DNA from: Hymenopus coronatus
Lineage: Eukaryota; Arthropoda; Insecta; Mantodea; Hymenopodidae
NCBI GenBank assembly: GCA_030762935.1
Contig: CM060888.1
Location: 116,943,468 to 117,007,467, forward strand
Length of the DNA: 64,000 bases
Direction of reading: 5' to 3'
In this document: positions 11,514 through 23,752 of the stretch, piece after piece
Position numbering within the stretch: position 1 is the stretch's first letter
Layout of the letters: each line of letters begins with the position of its first letter
Position numbers and translations under genes: made by a program
Notes under the pieces: generated by a model
Seen by the model: the letters and a program-made list of their open reading frames with translations, nothing else
The model's database searches: none
What the model was told of the DNA's origin: nothing

Positions 11514-12509
11514 GTAACAGAAGTTTGTTACTGTAAGCGCGTGTAGTGTATAAAACTCACTTGTGTATTTGGTTATGTCGCGGCTATTTTTAACTATTAT
11601 TTACACGCCAGGACCCCATTGAAGGCGTGTGCTGCAGGCGTGGCGGGAACTGTTAGTATGCAAGTCGTGCACATGGCTTGTTGAAATTTAAGGTCCGGGA
11701 TGCATCATAAAGCATTCAGATTCTCTTTCAAGGACCTTCTTTTGTTTTAACCAACATGTTTTTTGTTTGTTTGTTTGTTTTTTTTCCCTCAGAGATGTGT
11801 TACATGTGGGGAACAAAAATACTGTGCATAATACACGCATGACGTTTTCAATTCGTGAGTAATTTTTGTTTCTTCTTAAGCCGGAATTATGATAATTTTA
11901 AAAAAACGTAATTTAAAAGTTTGCAGTGCATCATGTTACTATTACCATGCTTCTATGGGGATTGAAATCGGTTTCAGTATATTTATCGTATTCAATACTG
12001 CATGGAAATTGATCCGATCATCTTAAAAGGTGGGATCGGAATGAATTCGAACTCAAATAGGTATATTATTTGGAAACGCTTCCATATTGAAATAGTTTTG
12101 AAGCATTAAAAAACTCTTCTGCTATACTCGTTGCTCGCGGTGGTCATTTTTAACACATTTTTATAAATTTCTTTGTGGTAGATTATAACATAACCACTTT
12201 TATGGTTTTTATAGTTTGTAACGTATTCTCAAATATAATTAACATCAAACTCTACAAGTAAAATACATACATAAAAATATATATATTTAACAGGCTCGCC
12301 ATCGTAATTAAAAGTTGAACAACATGAACGGACGAATAAATTACTCTCGGAGCTTACGTATTCTTAACGATCTCAATTCGAATTGAATTTAACATGTGAA
12401 ACGCGGATCGTATTGAGATGGAATTGGATTCAAATCGATTTTGTAGTATATGATATGTTCAGTTTGAAATCGCTTGATAATGAGAACCAATAGGTGTGAC
12501 GCAAGAAAT

Positions 12510-12548
<39 letters not shown>

Positions 12549-14733
12549 CCGTCACAGCCATTCCATTATGTCATTTCTAATTATGTACTTAGCAGTAGTC
12601 CTTAACATCACGTTGCATCTCGTCACATTAAGCAAAGTTCATCGCAATTCCGACATTCAGCAAAATATTTAATAATCGTAGAAAGTTAATTCAATGAGAT
12701 AATGCCTTATTAATGTTCATATAAAACATTCATTTGTTTAAACAGGCTAAAACGGAAAATAAAGAAAGCAAGGAGGGAAGAACGCAAGAAAGAAAAAGCA
12801 CCACTTAATATCAAAATTTGCGGCTTTAGGATACAAAAAGTTCAACTTATTAGGCAAACTCTTCAGAAATGGTTATTATAAAAACTTTTTAATACAAGCT
12901 ACGTATCTACAAAGCATAATGAAATAAAGTTTAACGGAAAACAAGATGAACGCAACACTGCTTCCAGACAATTCAACGTAATCTTTTGCATCATTCCATC
13001 ATTATTGGCGTGTTAGTTCAGTTTAAGTGGGTGGTAATTTTTTGAGAACATTAAAAACATTGCATATTTTGCATGTAAAGGTTAAAGTGAAATGAAATTT
13101 AGCAAACATTGACATTTTTATATACTGTTCACAGGTAGAGGGATGTTTTTTCCATATTATATATGTAAAATATGGATTTTTTTTTTCAAGAGAGCTGTGA
13201 AACATACTTATCTCCAGAAAAGCTGATGCCGACAGATCCAATGAGTTGCTGCCTATTTAAGTACTCAATCAGTAAAGACATTAAATATAAAAAACAATTA
13301 TGCACACTTTTTAAATGTCCTAATGTGGTATAATCTTACAATTTTGCATTGTAAAATCTTTTATATATACAAAGATCGTATAAAAAATCTATAAACTTCA
13401 TTCTGAATAATCAACAGCGGCTGTAACAATTCACTCTGCATTAGATAATATCAGTGCATTAGTAACTTGAAAGCTGTTTATTGTAACCATGAATTTTCAT
13501 CTGCTTGCAATAACGTTAACACCACTGTTTATCCTATTATTGAATCCGAATAAGCTATATTCTAGATATTTTATGAAAAAATACAGTTGCTTAAAAGTAT
13601 ACAGTAAAATTATTTGGTGTTTATTCTGGAAAACCACGCCCAAGTACCTTAAGGAGGTATATTCCCTAGATAGAATTTGATTTCTCTCATCTTATTCTAT
13701 TTGAAGAACAATACGCCTGATAAACCCAAAAAAATCTGAAAAGCTATTCTTTTTCTTTTCTCTGCCAATTGCTTATTACCATTAATACCTACCTACATTT
13801 TAAACAAAATATATTTTCCTGTTACAACTAAACATTCTTCCACTATATGCCGGCTTATGGTCCACCAGCCTGTGCGAATCGCGCCATAAAAGTGAAATTA
13901 AAAGCATGCAATGGACATTATCTTAAGTCCTGGAGTTTTTGAAAATTAAAACATTGTTATACTTTGTGTTCCACCTCTGATTTTATCAAGTAGCTTTCTC
14001 TTTTCAAAAGTGCATCAATTTCAAAGAAAGTTTTGAACTATTGCGTTTACATTGGTTTCCTTAAAATACGAACTTTGTTCGTAGTGAATTAAAATCAACA
14101 TTGAAAATGCCCTCTTTGTATTACATCACCTTTAACTCTCTATCAGATAATACATTTTATTGCTTGTTGCCTATGAACATTTTAACTCTCAAAGGAAAAT
14201 GTTCCAAAACGTATTAGAAAAGGCAAGGAGTTTGTTTTAAAGCCTCCCAGTGTAAGTACATGTGTATTTCAATTTGATTTCATGTAATTAAAACAATACG
14301 CCCGAATTTAGAATTTGGGAGCATATTTATTTCATACTATTTTTCTTTCTCTATTGCAGTGTTCGTATATGAAGGCACAGAAACTAAATTATCCCTAAAA
14401 TATTTCATTGACCACAAATGCACATGTTGAGGTAACCTCAAGCCAAAAACACTTGTGAGTTAAGCGTTGAACAGAACTCAAATATGAGCAGCTTTATGAA
14501 GACTACATTTTATATGTATATCCTGTATCTTACAAAGAAGGACAATTTCTATTAAAATAGCATATTTTTGAAATAATAAAAATAATTTTTCAGTGGGCTG
14601 TGAAGTTCTGTTCATTCTAACTGAATTTTATATAATTGTAAAACCGTAAGATATATAGAAACTTACAATATAAGATATGCAGAAAATAAAATATGCAACT
14701 TGCATATACCATTAGCCACAGGTAAATATTTTT
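11514..14733. other. AT-rich DNA, presumably intronic; contains an (ATA)n tract
   Basis: No coding frame is convincing; 13,023-13,241 (-) and 13,489-13,680 (+) look like chance. A pure trinucleotide tract of about 11 ATA units lies at 12,510-12,545. If 11,513 is a real donor, this is the start of the first intron. Confidence 0.45.
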
Positions 14734-15435
14734 ATTTTCTCTACACGTAATGTGTACATTGTGTATAGAGAATGTATTGTAATGTACCCAAAAATTCGAT
14801 ACCGAGGTTTCACCGGAAATACATGTGTTTGGTTTTTAATTTTGGTAATGTCCAAGAATGCGACACGAAGATTTTAAAAAAAATCCTCCCCCCAAACTAC
14901 TCTTTATATGGAAAAAAATTCGAAAATTTTGGTTTTCTCAAAAATGGCTGTAACGAACTTGATTGTAATATCGTATATTAAATATATTTACCTGACAAAT
15001 AAAATGTATATCATGAATTTTCTGGAAATAGCCTCTGAAGACTACTTAATTCTGGATGAATTTTACGGATTTTTGTATAACTACTAAACCGTAAGAGATG
15101 GACGAAACCTTAAAACACAAAAAAAAATGGAGAGCACGTTAAAACACATAATTTATGTTATATACATTTTTTGGGTTTCAGCTTTGAAAAACATAATTTT
15201 CTCATACAGGAATTTGTCAACTCCTGTCCATATAAACAAAGAAACTTCAGTCACATAGCAACCAGCGTTTGACTATCACTTTAACCTATGCTACTCCCTT
15301 ATTGTGCTTCTACTAACAAGGAAGCAAGTAATAAGACTATTTTTGCTAATTTTTTCTCGATTAGATGAAGTAAATAGAATAATTTGTTGCAGAGATGTAG
15401 AGAAAGTCATGTGAATGAAACACATAAAATTTTTG
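14734..15435 (+). repeat. Family H element, copy 5, internally deleted
   Basis: It has the hairpin start (TTTTCTCTACACGTAATGTG), CCGAGGTTTCACCGGAAATA, and then jumps directly past the GT-rich section to the GCGACACGAAGATTTT segment. Terminal GTCATGTGAATGAAACACAT is present. The deletion removes the microsatellite region, about 150-200 bp compared with copy 3. Confidence 0.85.
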
Positions 15436-16166
15436 CTGTTACCATGTGTGCTGTAATAGGTAGGTATATTTAAAAATAAGCGATTTTTTGGTGCCCTTTT
15501 CCCGTTAACAAAAGCGATTTTTATATAAATAATTGAGTGTAATTTGCACATATTGCCTACATATGATAGCTTTTATCATTTTTTTTTTTGCAAACATTAT
15601 TGTGATTATTACTCTATCTCAACTCATAGTATAAGTAAAATATTTATATAATGTGTATGAACTGAATTCTCTCAGAATAGGCTGAGTTATCTTCATTCAG
15701 AAGAAATTTAATATTGTATAGGATGTTGATGAATTACACTGAAATAATTTCAGAGTTTGTCTGGTGTAAGTAATTTGAGTCAGGTAATGCATGGTTTAGG
15801 GAAAATATAACGCAGCTATATTGTCTTAAATATATTGGTACCAATTTTTCTTAAGTCAGCGTTAAAGCAAAACCGGATGAAAAATTGGCTTAAAATGTCT
15901 TTAAAATTGCTGCTATAGAAATTTTACACACAGCTCTTTGTAAGCCTGTTCAAGACTTAATGCCAGAAAATCTCTCAAATCGAACTAATTTCTTGTCAGT
16001 GTGCGAGAGCAAACGTCGTTTAGCTGCCTTCTTACGTTATGAGCCTACTCGAGAGATGTTTCTTAAAGTGCTCGTGTGTTGCATTAAGGCAGCGCCAAAA
16101 AGCTGATGTCTCAATGGTTATGGTTCCTTTCCTGCCATACAGTTTTGTATGTTCCCTAACGCGTAT
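15436..16166. other. Unassigned AT-rich stretch
   Basis: Nothing recognisable between two family H copies. The minus-strand frame at 15,291-15,551 starts in this stretch and runs back into copy 5, so it is discounted. Confidence 0.45.
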
Positions 16167-17018
16167 ATATTTTATCTAACGCGTAATGTGCGTAGTAGGT
16201 AGAGAAAGCATTGTATTGCATCCAAATCGAGATTTTACCGGAAATGCGTGTATTAAGGACCCCCAAAAAGTATTTTTAGAAAAAGACGAGTGTTTGTGTC
16301 TGTAAATACTTGTGTGTTTCTGTTTCTGTGGACAGCATAACTAAAACGGTCGGCTAATACCAAACTTGGTATTTAAATTTAGTATATTCTAAGAATTCGA
16401 CACGAAGACCTTCGGAAAGATCCTAAAAAATCCCAAACGAACCTTTACATGGCAATTTTTTTAGAAATTGTCGATTTTCTAAACAATGGCTCTAACGATA
16501 TGGATTAAAATGCCATATTTTAAATATATTAACATGGCAAATAAAATGTATATCCTGAGTCTTATGGGAGTACACCTCATGTCCTCTTCATTCTGAATGA
16601 CTTTCGAATAACTGATAAACCATAAGAGACAGACTACACGAAAAATGTAGATCTCTTTAAAACACCCAATTTTTATAGAGCTAACCATTTCAGATGTATT
16701 CTGTTTATTGGTTACAATTTTAAAACACTTAAATTTGTTCAAGCGGTATACTTTCATATCTCTTTTGTTTTACTGCTAGCTATCGAAAGGGAACCGAATT
16801 TCAAAGAAAACCGCATAACCACAACTTTTAAAGGATTTTACTCTGGCTTTAACCTAGGGCATTTCCTTATTTCCCTTCTACTTATAAGGAACTAAAATAA
16901 AACCGTTTCTGGCAGTATTTATTTTATTATCATGATGGACATGAAAGAATAATATTTTGTAAGAATAGTTTGGTTACAGAACAGATAGAGAAAGTGATAT
17001 GAATGAAACACATCAGAT
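16167..17018 (+). repeat. Family H element, copy 6 (second subfamily)
   Basis: Hairpin start (TATCTAACGCGTAATGTGCG / GTAGGTAGAGAAAG), ACCAAACTTGGTATTTAAAT, and an end in GAATGAAACACATCAGATG. Near 16,885 it has the TTATAAGGAACTAAA variant, shared with copies at 19,680 and 57,255, which marks a second subfamily. Confidence 0.85.
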
Positions 17019-17089
17019 GCTTTGCTCAATTCGGATATTTGGACATGATTTTCATTGGACAAGGTGATAACGCTTATGATTGCCTTGGT

Positions 17090-17930
17090 TTGATTCGCTT
17101 GGGATTCTTTTGAGACAATATGGAGAATATGTAGACCTTCTTGGAACTTGCACTTACGATGAATCAAGAAATAACAGTTTGCTGCTGCAGTATAGTACAG
17201 GGAACGTATCCCAATAGGCGCCGACCACATCGCTCCACTTTTCAGTTCATCGATAGCATTTGTGAGAATTTGAAATCTTTAAGGTAAACAGGGGCGGTAA
17301 GGTGTTATACGATTCAACGTACATGCAATACAATATGAGGAAAATGTTCTGCAAAGAATTGAAGAACCACTTACACGCTATTTCAGTGGACTCTAATAAT
17401 ATCACCACCATATAACATACAAAAAGGACAATTTCACCAATTTCACTATCAAAGATGCAAGTATTGTCTAACCCCAGGAGACTTTGGCCCTCGGGTACAA
17501 TTCCAGTAACCTGGCATTCTTTACAGACGAGGCCTTGTTCATCAGGGATGATCTAGTTTTTAACTCAAGAAACAGCCATGCTACAGTCAACTCAATCCAA
17601 TGTAGGGAAGAGTCATCAGCGGATGTTTTTGGTGAGCTTATATTCGGAATTATTTCAAATAATTTCGTTGGCCATAATGTGCTTTCCTCTAGCAGAACAT
17701 TGTGCTAGTAGTTTAGAAGATGAAGCTGCGACCCATTACTCCCTGGTACTAAGGTTTTCGTATTTCTCCTCGATGGATCGAAAGGTGCAGTTCAAGTAGC
17801 CACCACGCTCTCCGGATCTCAATCTAATTGATTTCTCTTCCTGGGGGCACCTGAAATCTATGATGAATGAAACACTGAAGCCTTAAATGCCCGAATAACA
17901 GCAGCGCGTGACGTTATTCGCTCACACCAT
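17090..17930 (+). pseudogene. Decayed DDE transposase (arthropod Tc1/mariner-superfamily type)
   Basis: Family signatures appear in order but scattered over frames with stops. An N-terminal helix-turn-helix region reads YPNRRRPHRSTFQFIDSICE (about 17,204-17,265). EENVLQRIEEPLTRYFSGL follows near 17,335. Then come HYQRCKYCLTPGDFGPRVQF near 17,445-17,500 and FTDEALFIRDDLVFNSRNSH near 17,518, which is the usual first-aspartate region (SDEA/TDEA). ESSADVFGELIFGIISNNFV follows, and PPRSPDLNLIDFSSWGHLKS near 17,800, the C-terminal hallmark. Several frameshifts and stops make it non-functional. It is cut at its 3' end by a LINE fragment. Termini were not identified. Confidence 0.8.
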
Positions 17931-17949
17931 AAAGCTTGCTTCGTCGCTG

Positions 17950-18998
17950 TCAACTTTACCTATCGTTCACGGAAACCAATCTGTAATTAGGGCAGTCTGC
18001 TACCGTGAACAGTTGCGAATGGAAGGTAATTCGACGTGGGCATCAAAATTAACGAAAGAGTTGGAAACCATTTGGATGGCGGGGCAGGAAAACGGGCGAA
18101 GTATTTGGAGAAAAATTAAGAACCGCCTCTGCGACATTGACAGACAGCAAATAATTGCGCAATGCACAGAGAAGGTGTCATTAGAAGTACAGTCTGGGCT
18201 GAAATCGGAGTGGGGTATGGAGCAATACATCAAAACAGGTACCAAACTCATTAGAGAGGGGCTCGCTAGGAGCATGGAGGAGCACGATCATTTCTGACGA
18301 GAATGGTACGAGAATTTGTCCCATTTGCGAGGAGGAAGAGTCGTGGACTCACATCTTGGCAAGATGTAGGGGTACGGAGGAATGGCGGGAAAAATATTTG
18401 CCGCGATTTTTTACCACTGCGAATGTAGGGATAGAAGCATGTTGGACACTACTGGCAGGCACGGAAATCATGGACGGGCTAGGTAAATTTATACTTAAGG
18501 CAAGACAGCTGAGATCTGAGGAGGCTGCCAATAGAGAAGGGGGGGGGGAGGAATAAGATCAACTAAACAAAAGTGTTTACAATGTTCTACATACATATAT
18601 ATTATGTCATACTTAGGTCACTGTTGTGCTATGTTTTTATATATGGTGTATATATTATGTGTATATATGTCTTTTAAGTGTACTTATCTATTATAAGAGG
18701 GTGCATTTATGAAGGTGTACTCTGTGCTGTAAGTTTAAATTGATATATTTAAATATCTTTGTATTTTTATTTTCGGGTTCACTCTTAATTCTTTATTGCT
18801 GTTTAATATTGCGTTTTACTCTGTATTTCCTTTGTCTTTTTATGTTCGTGTTTACTCTTTTAATTCTTTGTTGTTGTTGTTGTTGTTTTAATATTGCTTG
18901 TAATGTGTATTACAAAAGCACGTACGGTCTGTGGACCCGTGCGACTGTTGAAATTCTATGTAGATATTGCTATGTCAATAAATACACTTATTCATTCA
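17950..18998 (+). mobile_element. LINE (non-LTR retrotransposon) 3' end: reverse-transcriptase C-terminus, 3' UTR and tail
   Basis: The frame to 18,297 and, after a frameshift, the frame through 18,556 encode the last part of a non-LTR retrotransposon polyprotein. The second part contains ICPICEEEESWTHILARC, the CxxC..HxxxxC knuckle typical of the C-terminus after the reverse transcriptase, then KARQLRSEEAANRE and a stop. From 18,557 the 3' UTR runs to an ATTC-type repeat tail (ATTCATTCATTC near 18,990) preceded by CAATAAATA. The frame at 18,740-19,012 lies in the UTR and is not a gene. Strong 5' truncation is typical of LINE insertions. Confidence 0.75.
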
Positions 18999-19537
18999 TT
19001 CTACATAACTGACTGATGTTTTAATGTTTATATGCTTTCTTTGAGACTATAAATATTATACCTTTATTAGAAACGTGTACCTAAAGAACAAAGTATGTTA
19101 AAATTTTCTTGTTTATTGAAGTACACACAAGCTAGCAATTATTAACTAAGAAGCACTTGTTTTATACGTGCCAAATTTTCATTATTATATCTTGTATAAT
19201 TTTCAAGAAACTTTAATATATAGTTTATCGAGGTTCAGCATGGAAATTGCGATACCATTGCATACTTAGAAAATATTTACGTAGAGTCTTGAACCACCTT
19301 TATATATTTCCATTATTATTGCTTCCAATTTTCAATACTTTCTTTCTTTTATAGCATTGCCGGTATTCACTTAATTCTCGCGATGTCGAGAAAAGAAAAC
19401 TACATTTTAAGACAACATAGCAACACAGATTTTAAACACCTGACTATTCACTTGCTATGCCCGTTTTCTGCAATTAAATGAGCAATGACGTCAACATTTC
19501 TCCAAAAATGTATTCCTATTATCACGAAGAAGATAAC
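18999..19537. other. Unassigned AT-rich stretch
   Basis: No repeat or gene recognised between the LINE tail and the next family H copy. Confidence 0.45.
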
Positions 19538-20383
19538 AAAAATCTGATGTGTTACACTCACGACTTTCTGTAGCTGCTGTACAAACAAACTTCTTACAAA
19601 AGATCTTTCTACGCCATGCTAATCGAGAAACATTAGCACAATGTTTTTATCACTTAGTTCCTTATAAGTAGAAAGGAACTAAAGGAATACGTTATGCTAA
19701 AGTGATAGTAAATGTTTTAAAAGTTGTCGTTATGCGATTGTCATCGCAAATCGCTTCTTTGCTTAGCCGGAAGTAGAACAAAAGAAAAACGGACACTTCC
19801 TGTCTCAAAAAAGTATGAGTACTTTACAACTGAAACTAATAACAAGGCATATCTCTAAAACGATAAATTCCACTATAAATTGTATATGACATAAATTGTG
19901 TATTTTAACGAAATCTATATTTTTTGTGTAGTCAGTTTTGTCTATCTCTTATGGTTTACTAGTTATGTAAAATTCAGTCAAATTCATTCAGAATAAGCAG
20001 GTCTTCAGAAGTTATTCCCAGAAAATTCAAGATATAAATGTTATTTGTGATAGAAATGTCTTTAATATGTGGTAGTTTAATCAAAATCGTTAGAGCCATT
20101 TTTAAGAAAAACAAAATTTTCAAAAATTTTTCTATGTAAAGGGTAGTTAGGAGTGGGGGGGATTTTCTTGAAAATCTTCGTGTCGCATCCTTGGAAGATA
20201 TCAAACTTAAATACCAAGTTTGATATTTAACCGTCTTTTCGTTGTGGAGCTATGCTGTCCACAGACAGACAGGGAGTCCTAAAACATGTATTTCCGGTGA
20301 AATCTGGGTATCGAATTTTTAGGTACAATACAAGAACTTCTTTATCCACTATGTCAATTGTACATTTGTGACTAGAGAAAGTA
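19538..20383 (-). repeat. Family H element, copy 7 (second subfamily)
   Basis: Reverse copy beginning AAAAATCTGATGTGTTACAC, with CTTATAAGTAGAAAGGAACT near 19,660, the paired ACCAAGTTTGATATTTAAC dyad near 20,212, and a degraded terminal hairpin to CTAGAGAAAGTAA. The internal CA tract has been lost to a short ACAGACAGACAG remnant. Confidence 0.85.
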
Positions 20384-21675
20384 ATAAGCCCTTTAAATGA
20401 GCTATGTAAAGTAAGCGATACCGGGTAAAGAATGTCATATGAATGTAACGTTACCGTTGAGATAATACTGTTGTCCGTGTATTCGAGGCTGAACCCTTGA
20501 TCTAGTTTCCTAGCCTTAATGATGGTAGCCGCTGAAGTCGGTTATGTGCTGAATAACAGATGCAAGTAGCACATGTTTGTCGCATTTTCTTCTTCTCTAT
20601 GAAACATTCCCAGTTCTCGGCTTTGTTAGCTGCAAGGGACGTGCTGTGGTTTTGAATCATAAACTTGACTAATTTTAACTCAAGTGGTGCAGTTTAATTG
20701 CTGCATGTGTACCCTGGCGGTTACTTCTCCAGAGAGTAAATTTAGCTTGGGCTGTCTGCATTAAAGGAGCTGAGCATGGAACGGAAGTGTAGGAAGATCG
20801 GTTTCATGTACCGGTTTATAGATGGATCGTCGCGAATATACGTGAGGGTATTTTTGGTCATGTTCTTTGTTAAAAGTCCTCGTTCATCAACTGAAAAGAA
20901 TCTGTGACATTTAGCTGTGGCATTACTCACAAGCGGTGAATAAAGGATAAAAGCTTACTTTTTCCAGATTTTTTTCAGAAACCAAATAGCAAATGTTGGG
21001 TATTAAGCATTTATGATATTTTGGTCCAAATATAATCAAATAACTACCGTTTTTCATTCTTCTAATTTAATAAACTTTCCTTAAGAAACTATTGTCTCCA
21101 CTCCAAATGTTATACATATTTGTATGCTCCCCTTTCACTGCAGGTAATCTTTCCATATTTTATATCAGGCTATTCCAGCTTGGGTGTTCGTTTAAAGAGT
21201 TGCGAGTAACTTGCAACTCACTGAGGGAACCTACAACATGCAATACGGCGTAGTATTGAGAGCAGGCTATCGCCTGTTGAATCAAGTGCTAAATATGAAG
21301 TTACAAGATGCAAGTATTGTGGTATGACCGATGCCCAGTGACATATTGGCTACCACGTTTCCCCTCCAGCTCTGCTCATTGTTTTGTGGACTAGTAGAAT
21401 GTATACTCTGACTCACGAGCAAACTTTCTCATGGGGCAGATAAAAATGTTTTGTTTTTTCTTCCAACATGTTTGTAATGTTTAAACAAGTGCGTATACAA
21501 ATTTGTATAACGCGAGTGCGATTACTTCACGAGTTATTTCCGTATTGATAAGAACGGGGAGGGGGTGACGTTTGGTTTTATGTGAGAAGAAATCAAATTT
21601 GTGACCTTAATTGAAGCTTCTTGGAAGTATTACGCATCTCAAATGCGATTATTATTCCTGAAGATATACCCTGCA
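20384..21675. other. Single-copy DNA left of the palindrome
   Basis: No gene recognised. Open frames here are short (20,742-20,930 -). This flank is not repeated on the right side of the palindrome, which matters when judging whether the palindrome is real. Confidence 0.5.
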
Positions 21676-22004
21676 AGTAGGGGTTAAAGGGGGATTTCAG
21701 GACTCAAAGGATGCCGCCCATGTAAAACATCATGTACATATGTAACACTTAAGATAAACATCAGCCGACAGACCACCCACACAGCGCTGCCTCTTTGCCA
21801 AGACAACAGTCTAAAAGCTTCCCCATGTACCTGTCAATCAAAGTATGTGCTGCCGGCTACTACCCCCTCCCCCTTTGCCAAACCACCTGTCTAAAAGATT
21901 TTACTTGCAGGGCTCTTAATCACTTGAACAATCGTCTTTCACATTCACAGATCAAATTCAATTTAATCGATTGACCACGCCCACTCGAATTTCTAATTTT
22001 TTGA

Positions 22005-22240
22005 GCTACAAGGCTCATCTGCATATCAAATCGATCTAGTTTTTCACGAGGAATCTGAATCTCTAATCATAAATACAAAATTCTTTTGATTTCAATTCGA
22101 TAGTCTCTTTTAATTAAAAACACGTAGGATTTCTCTATCTCTGGCAATTCGAGAGCTACAAGGCTCATTTGCATGACAAATCAGTCTAACTTTTCACAAA
22201 GAATCTGAATATACAAGCATAGTTCAACTGTCATGGCGAA
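22005..22240. repeat. Two-unit tandem repeat, unit about 145 bp
   Basis: The segment GAGCTACAAGGCTCAT..TGCAT..CAAATC..TCTA..TTTTCAC..GAATCTGAAT occurs at about 22,010-22,065 and again at 22,150-22,210 with moderate divergence. Mirrored at about 39,170-39,405 in the other arm. Confidence 0.7.
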
Positions 22241-22440
22241 AAAAACTCGATAAAATTACTGAGTAGAATATTTGATATAAATTATTAGATATCAATTGAA
22301 CATGCGTTAGCGGTAATATTTTTGCAAGGAATTATAACACTCACACGATTGAACATGTTAAAAGTTTTATTATTCAATACCAACATATGAAATGAAAAAT
22401 AGCAAGAGAGAGAATTGCTTTTATAAAACATACTAACTTA

Positions 22441-22840
22441 TCACATCAAAAACCAATATGGCGGCGAAGTGATTGTGTTTCCAACGAGCAGAGGGCACCC
22501 AACAGGGAATTGAACCTGGGACCTCTCGAACACTGAGAATGCCAACATCATTCCAACACTAGACATTATAAATCTTAATAACGGTTCTTACACGGAGACC
22601 TACAATCAACTTTCAGTGTGGGGGGGGGGGGGGGGACCTACTAATTCATCATATCAAAACCAAATTGGCGGTGAAGTGATTGTGTTTCCAACGAGCAGAG
22701 GGCACCTCAACTGGGAATTCAACCTGAGACCTCTCGAACACTGAGAATGCCAACATCATTCCAACACTAGACATTATAAATCTTAATACCGGTTCTTACA
22801 CGGAGACCTACAATGAACTTTCAGCGGCGGTGCAACCACG
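22441..22840 (-). repeat. Tandem pair of a tRNA-like repeat, unit about 200 bp, separated by a G-run
   Basis: Two nearly identical units (about 22,450-22,615 and 22,656-22,825). On the minus strand each has GGTCTCCGTGTAAGAACCG, then CATTCTCAGTGTTCGAGAGG, then a B-box-like GGTTCAATTCCC or GGTTGAATTCCC. The first unit has AGGTCCCAGGTTCAATTCCC, close to a real T-arm; the second is mutated. A G16 run separates them. Mirrored at about 38,574-38,970, where the run is C12. Confidence 0.65.
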
Positions 22841-22909
22841 CGACTTTACTGCTATGTATAATTAAACAACCTCAAAAAGGATTGAATGTAGAATGCAATT
22901 ATAACACTC

Positions 22910-23575
22910 GCTATACATAAAAGCTGTTTTTATTCCCTTATAATCCCCTATCCAGTACAAGAATTAACTTCACGAATAATCAAGAAACTTTAATTAGAAT
23001 TACACTAATTAAAATGACAATAACGCTTAAAGAATTGAGGTTACAATAAAACGCCATAACACTTTTCTTATTCCTTTATCAGCCCATACCCAGCACAAGT
23101 ACAAGACACATGATTGGTTAATTTTAAGAAATTTGAATTACAATTACGCTAATTAAAATGTTATTAACGGTTAAATAATTGAGATTACAATAAAATACTA
23201 TGAGACTTTTCTTGCTCATTTATCACCCTTCATCCAGTACAAGAATGAATTCCAGCTATCCAACACTCGAGAAACTTTAATTACAATTACGCAAATTAAA
23301 ATGTCAATAACACTTAGAGAATTGAAGCTACAATAAAACGCCGTAACACTTTCCTTATTCCTTTATCAGCCCATACCCATTTGTGATTGGCTAATTTAAG
23401 AAATTTTAATTACAATTACGCCAGTTAAAATGCCAATAACGCTTTGAGAATTGAAGTTACAATAAAAGGCTATTAGACTTTTCTCAACCCTTACCATCTC
23501 CTATTCAGTACGAGCATTAGATTCTCGGTTAATTCAATAAATTTTAATTACAATTATGCCTTTACTTCAATTGAA
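22910..23575. repeat. Minisatellite, about five units of about 135 bp
   Basis: Repeated order in each unit: TTATC..CCCATACCCAG or CCAGTACAAG, then GAAACTTTAATTACAATTAC, then TTAAAATG.CAATAACGCTT, then GAATTG..GTTACAATAAAA, then ACTTTTCTT. Units start near 22,935, 23,063, 23,218, 23,351 and 23,478 and are substantially diverged from each other. Mirrored at about 37,839-38,504. Confidence 0.8.
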
Positions 23576-23752
23576 AAATGTAAATAACTCCATTTGCAAC
23601 GATGTAGCGAAATGGGTGATACAAATTCTTCACGAAATTACATCTACATGCTAATTACATACTTGGATTATACGCCCAGTGTATTCAAACATTATTCGTA
23701 ACTATCACAAGACATAAAATGTTTTTATTTACGCAAATGTCAGACCTATACC

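Noticed and set aside
16919..17230. 103-codon minus-strand frame
   Set aside because: It is antisense to the decayed transposase N-terminal region and the end of family H copy 6.
18740..19012. 90-codon hydrophobic frame
   Set aside because: It lies in the T-rich 3' UTR of the LINE fragment.
22910..23575. CRISPR-like array
   Set aside because: Units are long (about 135 bp), diverged throughout and without spacer-repeat alternation; it is a eukaryotic minisatellite.
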